NCBI RefSeq assembly: GCF_934190775.1
Contig: NZ_CAKPTG010000013.1
Location: 1 to 64,000, forward strand
Source: an uncultured Phascolarctobacterium sp.
GTDB lineage: Bacteria > Bacillota > Negativicutes > Acidaminococcales > Acidaminococcaceae
DNA: 64,000 bases
Direction: 5' to 3'
This document shows, piece after piece, positions 51,207-60,649 of this stretch (positions are counted from its first letter, which is position 1; each line of letters opens with the position of its first letter). Below the pieces are notes generated by a model. That model was given only the letters and a program-made list of their open reading frames with translations, was not told where the DNA came from and did not search any database. A program made the translations under genes and the position numbers.

Positions 51207-52466
51207 TTACAGGCCAAGCATTACATCAATAATTTCTTTATCGGTTTCTACCATGCCCTGACTGGCAATTTTGCCGACTGCAGCAATGGTTTCATCGGCA
51301 GTATTTTGAACAATACCATCACCGCCGGCAAAGTTACGTTCTGCCACGGACATATCAACGCCCATCAGACCGCCTTCAACAGCCATAGCAATTTTAGCTG
51401 CGCAGGAGGATTTTGCACCGTCGCAGATAATACCGCTGTTGATAGCCAAAGCATTTTCTACAGCATGCTCAATCTGGTCATCAGTGCAGTCATACAGGAA
51501 AGCAATTGCCGCACCGGCACCGCAGCCTGCGCTGATAGCACCACAGTAAGCGGACAGCTTACCGATACCCTGCTTCAGGTAAATGGTAACAAGGTCGCTC
51601 AGCAGTACTGCACGCAGCATTTTTTCTTCGCCTGCAGCCAATGCATGTGCATAAACAACAACAGGAACAGAAGCGGTAATACCCTGGTTGCCGCTGCCGG
51701 AGGTAATTACTACCGGAAGCTCGCAGCCGTTCATACGCGCGTCACTGCCTGCAGCAGCGCTGGCACGCGCGCGGATACGCAGGCTGTCCGGGTCGCGGCG
51801 CAGCAAAATCTTGCCGATGCTTGCACCGTAATCATTTGTCAGGCCTTCCTTGGAAATAGCCATATTGAAATCAATCTGGCGCTGCAGCAAATGCTTAACA
51901 TTATCTAAAGGCATATTGCGGGCCGCATCGAGAACGTCCTCGATTCTCCACAGGCTCTTAGCCTCTTCTTCTGCAGGCACAATCGGTTTTTCCAAAACGG
52001 TAACACCATTTTTCTTAATGCAGGTAACATTAGTGTGGTCCGTACGAATAGTTACCTCGGCATTATTGCCACCGGCTGCCAGGAAAATGCGGATATAGAA
52101 AATATCCGGTTCTTCGGAAACGTGAATATTAATCTTGCCGGATTCAGCCAGCGCCTTAATTTCAGCCTTTTCCTCTTGGTTGATATACGCCAGAACCTCC
52201 AGCTGACGCTCAGAATGAGCAGCAACAACACCAGCAGCGCAGGCAACCTCAATTCCCTTCATCTTGTTGGTGTTCGGAACAACAACGCTCTTAACGTTTT
52301 TTATAATGTTACGGCTAACCCAGATTTCAATTTGCTCCGGAAAAGCTCCTAATTGCTCGCGGCATACAGCAGCACAATAAGCAATGGCAATCGGCTCGGT
52401 ACAGCCCATGGCGGGAATAAGCTCCTCCGCCAGCGCCTCCTCATAAACAGCATATTTATTTTGCAT
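51207..52466 (-). CDS. L-cysteine desulfidase / serine dehydratase-like protein (UPF0597, CyuA-type)
   Basis: A 419-aa cytosolic protein of the UPF0597/CyuA group, homologous to the [4Fe-4S] L-serine dehydratase alpha subunit. CyuA-type enzymes break L-cysteine to pyruvate, ammonia and sulfide. The conserved MGCTEPIA block near residue 21, the NTNKMKG segment and later CGAG/CDGAKSSC cysteines would bind a cluster. The start is ATG 52466 after TTGGAGGATG; the frame continues to 52526 but without a ribosome site. No serine transporter is adjacent, so the physiological substrate is open. Confidence 0.82.
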   Translation of the reverse strand: MQNKYAVYEEALAEELIPAMGCTEPIAIAYCAAVCREQLGAFPEQIEIWVSRNIIKNVKSVVVPNTNKMKGIEVACAAGVVAAHSERQLEVLAYINQEEKAEIKALAESGKINIHVSEEPDIFYIRIFLAAGGNNAEVTIRTDHTNVTCIKKNGVTVLEKPIVPAEEEAKSLWRIEDVLDAARNMPLDNVKHLLQRQIDFNMAISKEGLTNDYGASIGKILLRRDPDSLRIRARASAAAGSDARMNGCELPVVITSGSGNQGITASVPVVVYAHALAAGEEKMLRAVLLSDLVTIYLKQGIGKLSAYCGAISAGCGAGAAIAFLYDCTDDQIEHAVENALAINSGIICDGAKSSCAAKIAMAVEGGLMGVDMSVAERNFAGGDGIVQNTADETIAAVGKIASQGMVETDKEIIDVMLGL

Positions 52467-52610
52467 AAGCACATCCTCCAAAATTCGGCTGCGTTCCCTC
52501 ACAGCCTGATATTTTTCCGGAAGCATTATTGCCTAAAGCTTCCGACAATTCATTATATATTGTAAATCAAAAGCAGCTTTCAGGCAAGTGCTTATATCAC
52601 ATAATAATAA

Positions 52611-52638
52611 AGGACTGCAGCCCTCAAGCTCCAGTCCT
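52611..52638 (-). terminator. Terminator after the diaminopimelate decarboxylase gene
   Basis: AGGACTG and CAGTCCT arms with a TTTATTATT tail on the minus strand. A second small hairpin AACAACG/CGTTGTT lies right beside it at 52644-52660. Confidence 0.6.
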
Positions 52639-52667
52639 CATGAAACAACGTCACTAAGCGTTGTTTT

Positions 52668-53957
52668 TTACATTTTAATTTTTGCTTCTTCTGCCAGCTT
52701 CGGTCCGTACTCGCCGAAATCGAAGGTAGCAAAATAATCTGCCGGTGTTTCCGCACGGCGAATCATTTTCACACTGCCGTCCTCCTGCAGCAGCAGCTCT
52801 GCACTGCGCAGCTTGCCGTTATAGTTGTAGCCCATGGAGAAGCCATGTGCACCGGCATCATGGATAAAGAGCAGATCGCCGATATTAATTTCCGGCAGCA
52901 TTCTGTCAACAGCGAATTTATCGTTGTTCTCGCACAAACCGCCGGTTACATCATACTTATGGTCGCAGGGAGCGTTTTCCTTGCCCATAACGGTAATATG
53001 ATGATAGGAACCATAGATAGCAGGACGCATCAGGTTAGCAGCGCAGGCATCACAGCCGATATATTCTTTATAAATATGCTTTTGGTGAATAGCGGTAGTT
53101 ACCAACGCGCCATTCGGTGCCAGCATGTAACGGCCAAGCTCGGTGAACAGCTTAACATCACCCATGCCTGCGGGTACAAGCACTTCTTCAAACACCTTAC
53201 GTACACCTTCGCCAATTGCCAGTACATCGTTATCCTGCTGCTCCGGCTTGTAGGCAATGCCGATACCGCCGCTGAGGTTGATGAAAGAGATATGCGCACC
53301 GGTTTTTTCCTTAAGCTCTACTGCCAGCTCAAACAGAATACGTGCCAGCTCCGGATAGTATTCGTTAGTAACGGTATTAGAAGCCAGGAATGCATGAATA
53401 CCGAAATTCTTTACGCCCTTGCTCTTGAGAATTTTATAAGCTTCGATAATCTGCTCATGAGTCATACCGTATTTTGCATCGCCAGGGTTATCCATAATAT
53501 TGTTGGCAATGGCAAAATGTCCGCCGGGATTATAACGGCAGCAAACAGTCTCCGGAATATCGGCAACCTTTTCCAAAAAGTCGATATGAGTAATATCATC
53601 CAGATTGATGGTTACATTCAATTTACGCGCCAGTTTGAAATCCTCTGCCGGTGTTGCATTGGAGGAGAACATAATCTCGCTCTCCTTAAAGCCTACGGCA
53701 TCGCTCATCTGCAGCTCTGTATAGGAGGAGCAGTCGGCACCGCAGCCCTCTTCGCGCAGGATTTGCAGCAGATAGGGGTTAGGAGTAGCCTTTACTGCGA
53801 AATATTCTTTAAAGTCCTTGTTCCAGGAAAAAGCCTTGTTCACCAGACGCGCGGTGCGACGGATGCCGGCCTCATCATACAGATGGAACGGAGTAGGATA
53901 TTGAGAAACGATTTTTTCTAATTGTTCTTTAGTAACAAACGGAATTTTCTTAGACAT
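52668..53957 (-). CDS. lysA: Diaminopimelate decarboxylase
   Basis: A 429-aa PLP enzyme that decarboxylates meso-diaminopimelate to lysine, the last step of lysine synthesis. The PLP lysine lies in FAVKATPNPYLL (near residue 54). Further blocks are NLSGGIGIAYKP and the C-terminal HDAGAHGFSMGYNYNG substrate-binding segment. A related carboxynorspermidine or other PLP decarboxylase cannot be fully excluded, as the protein is not the most typical LysA. A TrmB regulator is encoded just upstream with an 8-bp overlap. Confidence 0.85.
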   Translation of the reverse strand: MSKKIPFVTKEQLEKIVSQYPTPFHLYDEAGIRRTARLVNKAFSWNKDFKEYFAVKATPNPYLLQILREEGCGADCSSYTELQMSDAVGFKESEIMFSSNATPAEDFKLARKLNVTINLDDITHIDFLEKVADIPETVCCRYNPGGHFAIANNIMDNPGDAKYGMTHEQIIEAYKILKSKGVKNFGIHAFLASNTVTNEYYPELARILFELAVELKEKTGAHISFINLSGGIGIAYKPEQQDNDVLAIGEGVRKVFEEVLVPAGMGDVKLFTELGRYMLAPNGALVTTAIHQKHIYKEYIGCDACAANLMRPAIYGSYHHITVMGKENAPCDHKYDVTGGLCENNDKFAVDRMLPEINIGDLLFIHDAGAHGFSMGYNYNGKLRSAELLLQEDGSVKMIRRAETPADYFATFDFGEYGPKLAEEAKIKM

Positions 53958-54657
53958 TTATATCACCTTTCTGTAATTTAATCAGCGCAATTTCATTCTG
54001 CAGCGCTTCCTTAAATAAATCAACTAAATTGCGTTTGCAGGAATACAAACAGGTTGAATCCTCATCATCCTGTAAATCTCCCGTCAAAACAGTGTGTGAA
54101 TCTGCAATCAGACGAATCTGCTCGCTTTGCTTATTGGTACCGTAGCAGATTGCTCCCGGCAAAGAAAAGTACTTATCACCGATAACTACTACCTTCAGCC
54201 CTCGCTGCAAAGCAGCCTGCAGCTCTGGCAGCAGCAGCTCCAGCATTCTGCTGTTAGCTGACAGATAAATTCTTGCCTGTGCCTGACGCACGGTATTGCG
54301 CATTTTATTTATAATCTCTTGCGCACCCTTGATGGTGATATACCCCTCAGGTTCATTGTTCAGCACCGGCAGCTGTTGGAGTATATCTTTTTTTATCTCC
54401 TCCAGACAACTGATTTTGTTGCTGCAAAACTCAGCAGCAGGCACCGGAGTATAGCGCGTTACCTTGCCCTCCTCCAGCACATAAGCCGCACCCTTATCCA
54501 CCAGACCTGCCAGCGCAGTATAGGTGTTAGAGCGCGAAATGCCGGTCTGCTTAGCTGCTTCGTAGCCGGTCATCTGACCGGACTTCAGCAGCAGCACATA
54601 CAGCGTTGCTTCCTGCTTTGTTAAGTTAAAATTAGTAAGACCTTCAATTAAATTCAT
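53950..54657 (-). CDS. TrmB-family transcription regulator
   Basis: A 235-aa protein with an N-terminal winged helix (LTKQEATLYVLLLKSGQMTGYEA... ISRSNTYTALAGLVDKG) and a C-terminal ligand/dimer region. TrmB proteins often bind sugars; this short form lacks the long sugar-binding extension. Its stop overlaps the lysA start by 8 bp, so it is co-transcribed with the decarboxylase and may control it. Confidence 0.85.
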   Translation of the reverse strand: MNLIEGLTNFNLTKQEATLYVLLLKSGQMTGYEAAKQTGISRSNTYTALAGLVDKGAAYVLEEGKVTRYTPVPAAEFCSNKISCLEEIKKDILQQLPVLNNEPEGYITIKGAQEIINKMRNTVRQAQARIYLSANSRMLELLLPELQAALQRGLKVVVIGDKYFSLPGAICYGTNKQSEQIRLIADSHTVLTGDLQDDEDSTCLYSCKRNLVDLFKEALQNEIALIKLQKGDINV

Positions 54658-54809
54658 AAAACCCTCATTCAGCTCTTCAGCTTTTTCGACGGAACAATTT
54701 AAAGCTTTAGTCGCATTTTCTTATTATTGTTCCTGTTTAAGAACACTATACTACGATTCAGACGAGTTGTCAATAGCTAACTGACGATTTTTTTATATTT
54801 TTCACACGC

Positions 54810-54852
54810 AAAAAAACGGAGATAACAGTAATTTAATCCGTTATCTCCGTCT
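54810..54852. terminator. Terminator after the ABC importer operon
   Basis: Near-perfect arms ACGGAGATAACAG and CGTTATCTCCGT. Read on the minus strand it ends in TTTTTTT. It lies about 15 bp past the ATPase stop. Confidence 0.85.
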
Positions 54853-54865
54853 AATGTTTTCAGTT

Positions 54866-55912
54866 TTAGTTTCTGTCAAAAACCATTACTCTGTCAAAGT
54901 CCAGGTATACCTTGGAGCCATCAGGAATCGCATCAATGTCAGCACCCTTAACGATAACGCGAATGTCATGGCCATGAACATTTACACGATAGTCTACTGC
55001 ATCACCCAGGTAGAAGCGGTGAGTTACCTGACCTTCCATCTGGCCGCCGCTAAGGGACATGGTAATGTTCTCCGGACGTACAGCAATAGTAGCATCGCCG
55101 GTAACCTTAGCAGTATTCGGGAAGGAAACATTGCTGCCCTTAATGAATACTCTGTCACCCTTAACCTCGCCATCGATAAAGTTAACAAGACCAATGAAGT
55201 CAGCAACCATTTTGTTGGCAGGCTTAGTGTAGATTTCGTGCGGCGCACCGATTTGTTGTACAACGCCAGCGCTCATTACTACTACGCGGTCGCTCATTGC
55301 CATTGCTTCGCCCTGGTCATGAGTTACATACACAACGGTAATGCCCAGCTCCTTTTGAATAGCCAGGATTTCGAAACGCATAGATTCACGCAGCTTAGCA
55401 TCCAGGTTGGAAAGAGGCTCGTCCAACAGCAGCAGGCCGGGCTGTGCTACCAATGCACGTGCCAAAGCAACACGCTGTTGCTGACCGCCGGACAGCTGAT
55501 GCGGATAGCGCTTGCTGTATTCACCCAGATGAACCAGCTCGAGCATCTTCTGTACGCGCGCCTCACGCTCCTGTTTATCTACCTTTTGAATTTTCAGCGG
55601 ATAGCCTACATTTTCAGCAACAGTCATATGCGGCCAAACTGCATAGGATTGGAATACCATGCCGATATCACGTTTTTCCGGTGGAGCAAAGCTGCCCTTA
55701 ATGGAAGAGCTTACGCAATGGTCGCCGATATAAATCTCACCTTCGGTAGCACGCTCAAAGCCTGCAATCATACGCAGGGTAGTGGTTTTACCGCAACCGG
55801 AAGGACCGAGGATGGAAACAAATTCGCCATCCTTTACAACTAAATCAAAATCGTTTACAGCAGTTACAGCGCCGAAACGTTTAAATACATGCTCAATTCT
55901 TACCTCAGCCAT
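54866..55912 (-). CDS. ABC transporter ATP-binding protein (Fe3+/spermidine/phosphonate type)
   Basis: A 348-aa CysA/PotA/FbpC-type ATPase. Walker A GPSGCGKTT (36-44), signature LSGGQQQRVALARAL, Walker B LLLDEPLSNLDAKLR, H-loop TVVYVTHDQ, and a C-terminal TOBE regulatory domain (about 280-345). It drives the importer formed with the double permease 17 bp upstream and the binding lipoprotein. It is the last gene of the operon. Confidence 0.93.
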   Translation of the reverse strand: MAEVRIEHVFKRFGAVTAVNDFDLVVKDGEFVSILGPSGCGKTTTLRMIAGFERATEGEIYIGDHCVSSSIKGSFAPPEKRDIGMVFQSYAVWPHMTVAENVGYPLKIQKVDKQEREARVQKMLELVHLGEYSKRYPHQLSGGQQQRVALARALVAQPGLLLLDEPLSNLDAKLRESMRFEILAIQKELGITVVYVTHDQGEAMAMSDRVVVMSAGVVQQIGAPHEIYTKPANKMVADFIGLVNFIDGEVKGDRVFIKGSNVSFPNTAKVTGDATIAVRPENITMSLSGGQMEGQVTHRFYLGDAVDYRVNVHGHDIRVIVKGADIDAIPDGSKVYLDFDRVMVFDRN

Positions 55913-55929
55913 TTATTACACTCCTTTAA

Positions 55930-57597
55930 TTAAATACCTACGTTACCTTTGGAAACCTTGTTCAGAATCAGGTTACCAATCAAAACAATCAGCAGAATGA
56001 TTACAGAAAGCACAGAAGCGTTCTGCGTATCTGCATAGGTCTGCAGTTCATACAGCAATACGCCGATGGTCTTGGTGTCACTGCCATACAGGAGCAAGGA
56101 CATAGTCAGCTCGTAGAAGGACGGCATGAAAATCAGGAACCAGCCGGCAACTATGGACGGTGCAATAAGCGGCATGATGATATCCTTGCAGCAGCGCAGC
56201 CAGCTGGCACCGGAGTTCAGTGCAGCCTCCTCCAGAGAGATGTGCACCTGGCTCAGCGAAGCAGCGATAGTACGCACAGACATCGTCATGTATTTTACCA
56301 GATAAGCAACTACCATAATCCACATCGTGGAATACAGGTTCAAACCAAAATTACCGCTGAAGGTAATAATCAAAGCCAGCGCAATAACGATGGACGGGGT
56401 ACTGCCACCGATTACTACCAGCAAATCCGGCAGGCTACGGCCTTTGATTTTGGTTTTAACTGCAAGATAAGCAATAAAGATAGAAATGAGTGTGCCGATG
56501 CAGGCAGCAATAACAGCGTAAACAACGGAATTCCAAACACTTTCCATGTACTGGGAGCTGGTGATAACCGGAATCCAGGCATCAAAGCCCAGGTTATCCA
56601 GACCAATCGGCTTGGACAGGGTAATAATCAAGCTTGTAAGCACGATGGAGCCCAGCGGAATGATAATGGAAATCATGCTGTAAGCGCCAACCAGGCAGAA
56701 GCAGGGCCATTTCCATTTACCCAGCTCAACAATGTTCGGACGGGTGCTCTTACCACTGATAGTGGTGTAATCCTTTTTACCAACCATCCAGGTCATACCG
56801 AACAGCAGGATGTTAGCCAGGAACATCAGGGAAGCAGCCAGCGCCGTAGCATCACGTACGCCCGCAGTATCGCCCATGTAAATATAGGTTACGATACGCG
56901 TGGTCATTACCTCAATGTTACCGGGCATACCTACGATAGCAGGGATACCAAAGCAGCTGCCGGCAGCAATAAATACCAGCAAACCGCCAGCCAGAATGGA
57001 CGGAGCCATCAGAGGCAGGGTAACGTCAAAAACGGTACGCATCGGAGAAGCACCGCTGACACGAGCAGCCTCTTCCAAGGTCGGATCCATTTTCTCCATA
57101 GCACGGGAAATGGTGATGAAAGCAAAGGGAGAGTAGAACAAAGTCAGTACCCAACCTAAGCCGGCCATAGTATAAATGTCAAAGGGTGCTGTCTCCAGAC
57201 CAAAGACAAATTTAAGAATCTCGTTCAAATAACCTACACTGGGGTTCAGCAGCTGTACCCAGGCAATAGCGCCTACATACGGCGGAATCATGTAGCTGGA
57301 TACCAGCAGAGTACGGTAGATTTTCTTACCGGGCATATCAGTACGGCCAACAAGCCAGGCCAGCGGGAAGGTGATCAGCACGCTGACAATCATAACACCC
57401 AAAGAAAGCTCGATTGTATTCGTCAACGCACGCCAGTTGACATCCTGGCTATATACATTGCGATAGTTTTCCAAGTTAATTGCGCCATCCAGCATGATGC
57501 TGTCATACAGCAGAATTCCCATAGGGAAGATAACAAAGTATAAAAGCAACAGCACGGAGATAGCGATAACAATAAATTTACTGTTTATTCTTGACAT
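55930..57597 (-). CDS. ABC transporter permease, two fused membrane domains (FbpB/ThiP-like)
   Basis: A 555-aa protein with about twelve membrane helices: two BPD_transp_1 domains joined, each with an EAA motif facing the ATPase (EEAARVSGASPMRTV near 195; EEAALNSGASWLRCC near 455). Such fused permeases are typical of Fe3+, thiamine and 2-aminoethylphosphonate importers. The gene follows the binding protein after a 135-bp spacer with a hairpin. Confidence 0.92.
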   Translation of the reverse strand: MSRINSKFIVIAISVLLLLYFVIFPMGILLYDSIMLDGAINLENYRNVYSQDVNWRALTNTIELSLGVMIVSVLITFPLAWLVGRTDMPGKKIYRTLLVSSYMIPPYVGAIAWVQLLNPSVGYLNEILKFVFGLETAPFDIYTMAGLGWVLTLFYSPFAFITISRAMEKMDPTLEEAARVSGASPMRTVFDVTLPLMAPSILAGGLLVFIAAGSCFGIPAIVGMPGNIEVMTTRIVTYIYMGDTAGVRDATALAASLMFLANILLFGMTWMVGKKDYTTISGKSTRPNIVELGKWKWPCFCLVGAYSMISIIIPLGSIVLTSLIITLSKPIGLDNLGFDAWIPVITSSQYMESVWNSVVYAVIAACIGTLISIFIAYLAVKTKIKGRSLPDLLVVIGGSTPSIVIALALIITFSGNFGLNLYSTMWIMVVAYLVKYMTMSVRTIAASLSQVHISLEEAALNSGASWLRCCKDIIMPLIAPSIVAGWFLIFMPSFYELTMSLLLYGSDTKTIGVLLYELQTYADTQNASVLSVIILLIVLIGNLILNKVSKGNVGI

Positions 57598-57674
57598 AGA
57601 ACGCTTCTTTCTCCTTTTTTAATACCTCAGAGCAATACCAAAAGCAAATTTTTGGCCCCTCTTTATTGAGCAGA

Positions 57675-57706
57675 AAACAGGGATGGCCTAAAAGGTCTCC
57701 CTGTTT
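57675..57706 (-). terminator. Hairpin between binding-protein and permease genes
   Basis: AAACAGGGA and TCCCTGTTT arms around a purine-rich loop with weak T-rich tail. Partial termination or mRNA end protection at this position often gives more binding protein than permease. Confidence 0.5.
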
Positions 57707-57732
57707 CCGCTATAATTTAACTTAGCAACGCA

Positions 57733-58770
57733 TTATTTATCCATAACTCTCTTACGGAATTCTTCTTTGATTTGAGCATTGTTGTTAGCCAGTTTCTGCC
57801 AATCAACTTTAATTCTGCCCTCAACAATTTTCTTGGTTTCTTCAGCACCGGTCGGAGCAGAAACGTCGCCGCGTACGGAGTGCATCCAGCCCTTAACAAC
57901 TGCCTGCTGGCCTTCTTTGGACAGCCACCAGTCAACCAAAGCTTTTGCACCTTCAGGATTCTTGGTTTCCTTGAAAATAGCGATTGGGGAAGGAACGTTG
58001 ATTACGCCATCGGTCGGATAAACAATCTTCAGAGGCTCTTTCTTGGTGTTAGCCAGCTTCAGAATGTTTTCTTCCAGAATCATTACAGCTGCATATTCGC
58101 CGGTCAACAGCTTGTTTTGAATAGCGGAGTTACCTTCTTCAACGCGCAGGCCGTTAGCTTTCAGTTTATCGAAATATTCCCAGCCATATTTGTCAGCCAG
58201 AGCGCCAACTGCTACATAAGCAGTACCGGACAGCATCGGGTTCGGCATTGCGATTTTGCCTTTCCATTTCGGATCGGTCAGATCAGTCCAGTTTTTCGGA
58301 GCTTCTTCCGGTTTCAGCTTATTGGAGTTATAAGCAATAATCATATTGGAGATACGAACGCCATACCAGTTACCATCTTTGTCTTTTTCACTGATAACGT
58401 TAGCATCTTCTTTGGATTTATACGGTAACAGCAAGCCTTGCTCCTGCAGTTTCAGGTAGTAGGAAGGATCAGCAACCATCAGAACGTCTGCAGCAATCTT
58501 TTTAGCTTTGATTTCGCCGGTAATCTTGGTGATTACTTTTTCGGTACCACCCTGGAACCAGTTAACCTTCATATCGGGGAAAGCCTTTGCTACGTTAGGT
58601 TTGCACATATTGTCGATAATATCAGGATAAATAGAGGTATAAACCATCAAGCTGCCTTTTACGCCAGCAGCCTTATTGTCTGCTTTTTTGTCGCCGCCGC
58701 CGCAGCCAGCCAAAGCTACAGATAAAGCCAACATTGCTGCTGCACCAAGCATCCATTTAGATTTTTTCAT
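57733..58770 (-). CDS. ABC transporter periplasmic binding lipoprotein (Fe3+/phosphonate type)
   Basis: A 345-aa lipoprotein: signal peptide and lipobox LAGCGGG (Cys near 22), then a type II binding fold (GSLMVYTSIYPDIIDNM, ITGEIKAKKIAADVLMVADP, LTDPKWKGKIAMPNP, YPTDGVINVPSPIAIF). It is related to FbpA/AfuA and 2-aminoethylphosphonate-binding proteins; iron or an organophosphonate are the likeliest ligands. The start is ATG 58770 (AAGGAG nine bases upstream). It is the first gene of the binding-protein/permease/ATPase operon. Confidence 0.9.
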   Translation of the reverse strand: MKKSKWMLGAAAMLALSVALAGCGGGDKKADNKAAGVKGSLMVYTSIYPDIIDNMCKPNVAKAFPDMKVNWFQGGTEKVITKITGEIKAKKIAADVLMVADPSYYLKLQEQGLLLPYKSKEDANVISEKDKDGNWYGVRISNMIIAYNSNKLKPEEAPKNWTDLTDPKWKGKIAMPNPMLSGTAYVAVGALADKYGWEYFDKLKANGLRVEEGNSAIQNKLLTGEYAAVMILEENILKLANTKKEPLKIVYPTDGVINVPSPIAIFKETKNPEGAKALVDWWLSKEGQQAVVKGWMHSVRGDVSAPTGAEETKKIVEGRIKVDWQKLANNNAQIKEEFRKRVMDK

Positions 58771-58999
58771 TTGCATACACTCCTTTTTTTGCATCGTCGT
58801 TGAAAATTATATTTTAGTGTGTTCCCATTCTACACCCATATTTGATAAATTCGTTGCAGGTCAGTTTTTACCTGCTTACACTTTACATTATTTTTACAAA
58901 TAATTAACTTTTTGTGTCACTTTGACATTTATTAAAAGGACATTCCACCACTATATTACATTTGACATTTTTTGTCCTACATGGACCTTTAACGTCCCA

Positions 59000-60085
59000 C
59001 TATTTTTCGATGCAAATAAAATTCAGTTCCCATGCAGGCACATAAGGATGCTTACGCAGATAAATCTTATACTCCGGCACCAGCTCCCACAAAAGCAAAG
59101 GCAAACGGAATAAATCAATATCATAATGGTACGCTGCCACAAACAGCTTCGGCTTACAGCTGCCAATGGTCTGCCTGCCTCCGGCAATAGCCTGTACCTC
59201 TGCCCCCTCAACATCCATTTTAACTATTGTCACGTCGCGTCCCGCCGCCACGCTATCAATCGTCGTCACTGGCACAGTTTTCTTCTCAGCGCCGATAAAG
59301 GTTGATTGCCTGCCGCCGCTGTCACTGAAGCCCAGCTCACCCTGCTCGTTCCAGATTCCTGCCTCACGTACCTCAACCGCCAGTCCTTTCGCCGCTAGCT
59401 CGTCTGCCAGCAAGCGTAGCTTGCGGCAGTTGCGGCGGTCCGGCTCTACCGCCAGCACCTCACGCCACTGCCAATCAGTCAGGCGTCCAAGCTCCTGTAT
59501 CGTATCACCGTTATAGGCTCCAAGATCAAGATACACTTCATTAGATGTTGGTTGCAGCAACGTCCTGATATCATCCTCACGCTGCGTTTCACAGTCAAAA
59601 AGATAGCTTATCTTGCCGCTGAGCTTATAGTTCAACGTATCAGCAAACACTCTGCGTGACTGTTCATCAGCCAGTCGGTCATAAACCTGCTGCAATTGCT
59701 CCTCGTAGCGCTTAAGCCAGGCAGCACTTACAGTTTTCTCCTCGTCAAACAGCGGCAGATGCGGCGCCACCACCTCCTGCTCAGCAGCCAGCTGCGCAAA
59801 ACGCTCCAGCACCTCCGGTCTTTCGCTGGCAAAGGCAATGACAACTAAAAGCTCATTGCCCAAACGTTCGCACAAAGCGTCATAACGCTCCACCGTAAAG
59901 CCGCGAAACTGCTGACCGCGGACAAATTCATCACTGGCAAATACACCTTGTACCTGCACGCTATTTTTCTCGCACCAATCAAGAATTTTATCAGCGCCAT
60001 TGCCCATTCCATAAAGCACTATCGGCTTATGTGTCTGACGTAAAAGCTCCCAGACGCTCTTTGCTTCCTGCATAAAATTTAGCAT
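59000..60085 (-). CDS. FkbM-family methyltransferase
   Basis: A 361-aa protein. An N-terminal nucleotide-binding-like region (VLYGMGNGADKILDW) precedes a SAM-dependent FkbM methyltransferase domain: YLDLGAYNGDTIQE (motif I, near 186), AVEPDRRN, ESGTFI-like block, DVEGAE (near 290). Members methylate hydroxyls of sugars or other metabolites, often in glycan pathways. No glycan gene is next to it, and the substrate is unknown. It is divergent from the DtxR regulator. Confidence 0.82.
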   Translation of the reverse strand: MLNFMQEAKSVWELLRQTHKPIVLYGMGNGADKILDWCEKNSVQVQGVFASDEFVRGQQFRGFTVERYDALCERLGNELLVVIAFASERPEVLERFAQLAAEQEVVAPHLPLFDEEKTVSAAWLKRYEEQLQQVYDRLADEQSRRVFADTLNYKLSGKISYLFDCETQREDDIRTLLQPTSNEVYLDLGAYNGDTIQELGRLTDWQWREVLAVEPDRRNCRKLRLLADELAAKGLAVEVREAGIWNEQGELGFSDSGGRQSTFIGAEKKTVPVTTIDSVAAGRDVTIVKMDVEGAEVQAIAGGRQTIGSCKPKLFVAAYHYDIDLFRLPLLLWELVPEYKIYLRKHPYVPAWELNFICIEK

Positions 60086-60256
60086 AACATAACCTCTTTC
60101 CGTCTAATCATCTATTTCAGATAGCCTCAGCTTACTCACCAGGCGTTTCTTTCTGTTTTTTATTATACACTATCTTAGCTAGTGACGTTAACAATTAAAT
60201 GTGTTAAAATAATAGTAATCGAAATGTTACATCTAATTCTGATGGAGGTTATAAAA

Positions 60257-60622
60257 ATGTCACTGCTAGAATCCGGAGAAAATTACTTAGAAACTATTTT
60301 AATCCTAACAAAACGCAATGGCAGCGTACGTTCTATTGATATTGCTGAGGAAATGAATTTTACCAAGGCCAGTGTCAGCCGCGCCATGAGCATTTTAAAG
60401 CGTGATAACTATATTATCATGGAGCCGGACGGACGTATCCTGCTTACTAAAGACGGACAAAAAAAGGCTGCTGCAGTTTATGACCGTCACGTAACCCTGA
60501 CACGTTTTATCAACGAGGTTTTGGGCGTTGACGAAGTAATTGCCGAAAAAGATGCCTGCCGTATCGAGCATATTATCAGCCCGGAAACCTTTGCCGGCAT
60601 CAAGGGTATGCTGAAGGATTAA
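60257..60622 (+). CDS. DtxR/MntR-family metal-dependent repressor (short form)
   Basis: A 121-aa protein: winged helix (SLLESGENYLETILILTKRN, SVRSIDIAEEMNFTKASVSR) and a dimer/metal-binding helix set (DRHVTLTRFINEVLGVDE, then AEKDACRIEHIISPE) with Cys, His and Glu residues suitable for Fe2+ or Mn2+. It lacks the SH3-like third domain of DtxR. ATG 60257 after GGAGGT is the start; the frame continues upstream to 60182 without support. It is encoded just before a secreted protein and the two CbiK genes. Confidence 0.88.
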   Translation: MSLLESGENYLETILILTKRNGSVRSIDIAEEMNFTKASVSRAMSILKRDNYIIMEPDGRILLTKDGQKKAAAVYDRHVTLTRFINEVLGVDEVIAEKDACRIEHIISPETFAGIKGMLKD

Positions 60623-60649
60623 CCTGAGGAAGCTTTTGGGAGGTCTGCC

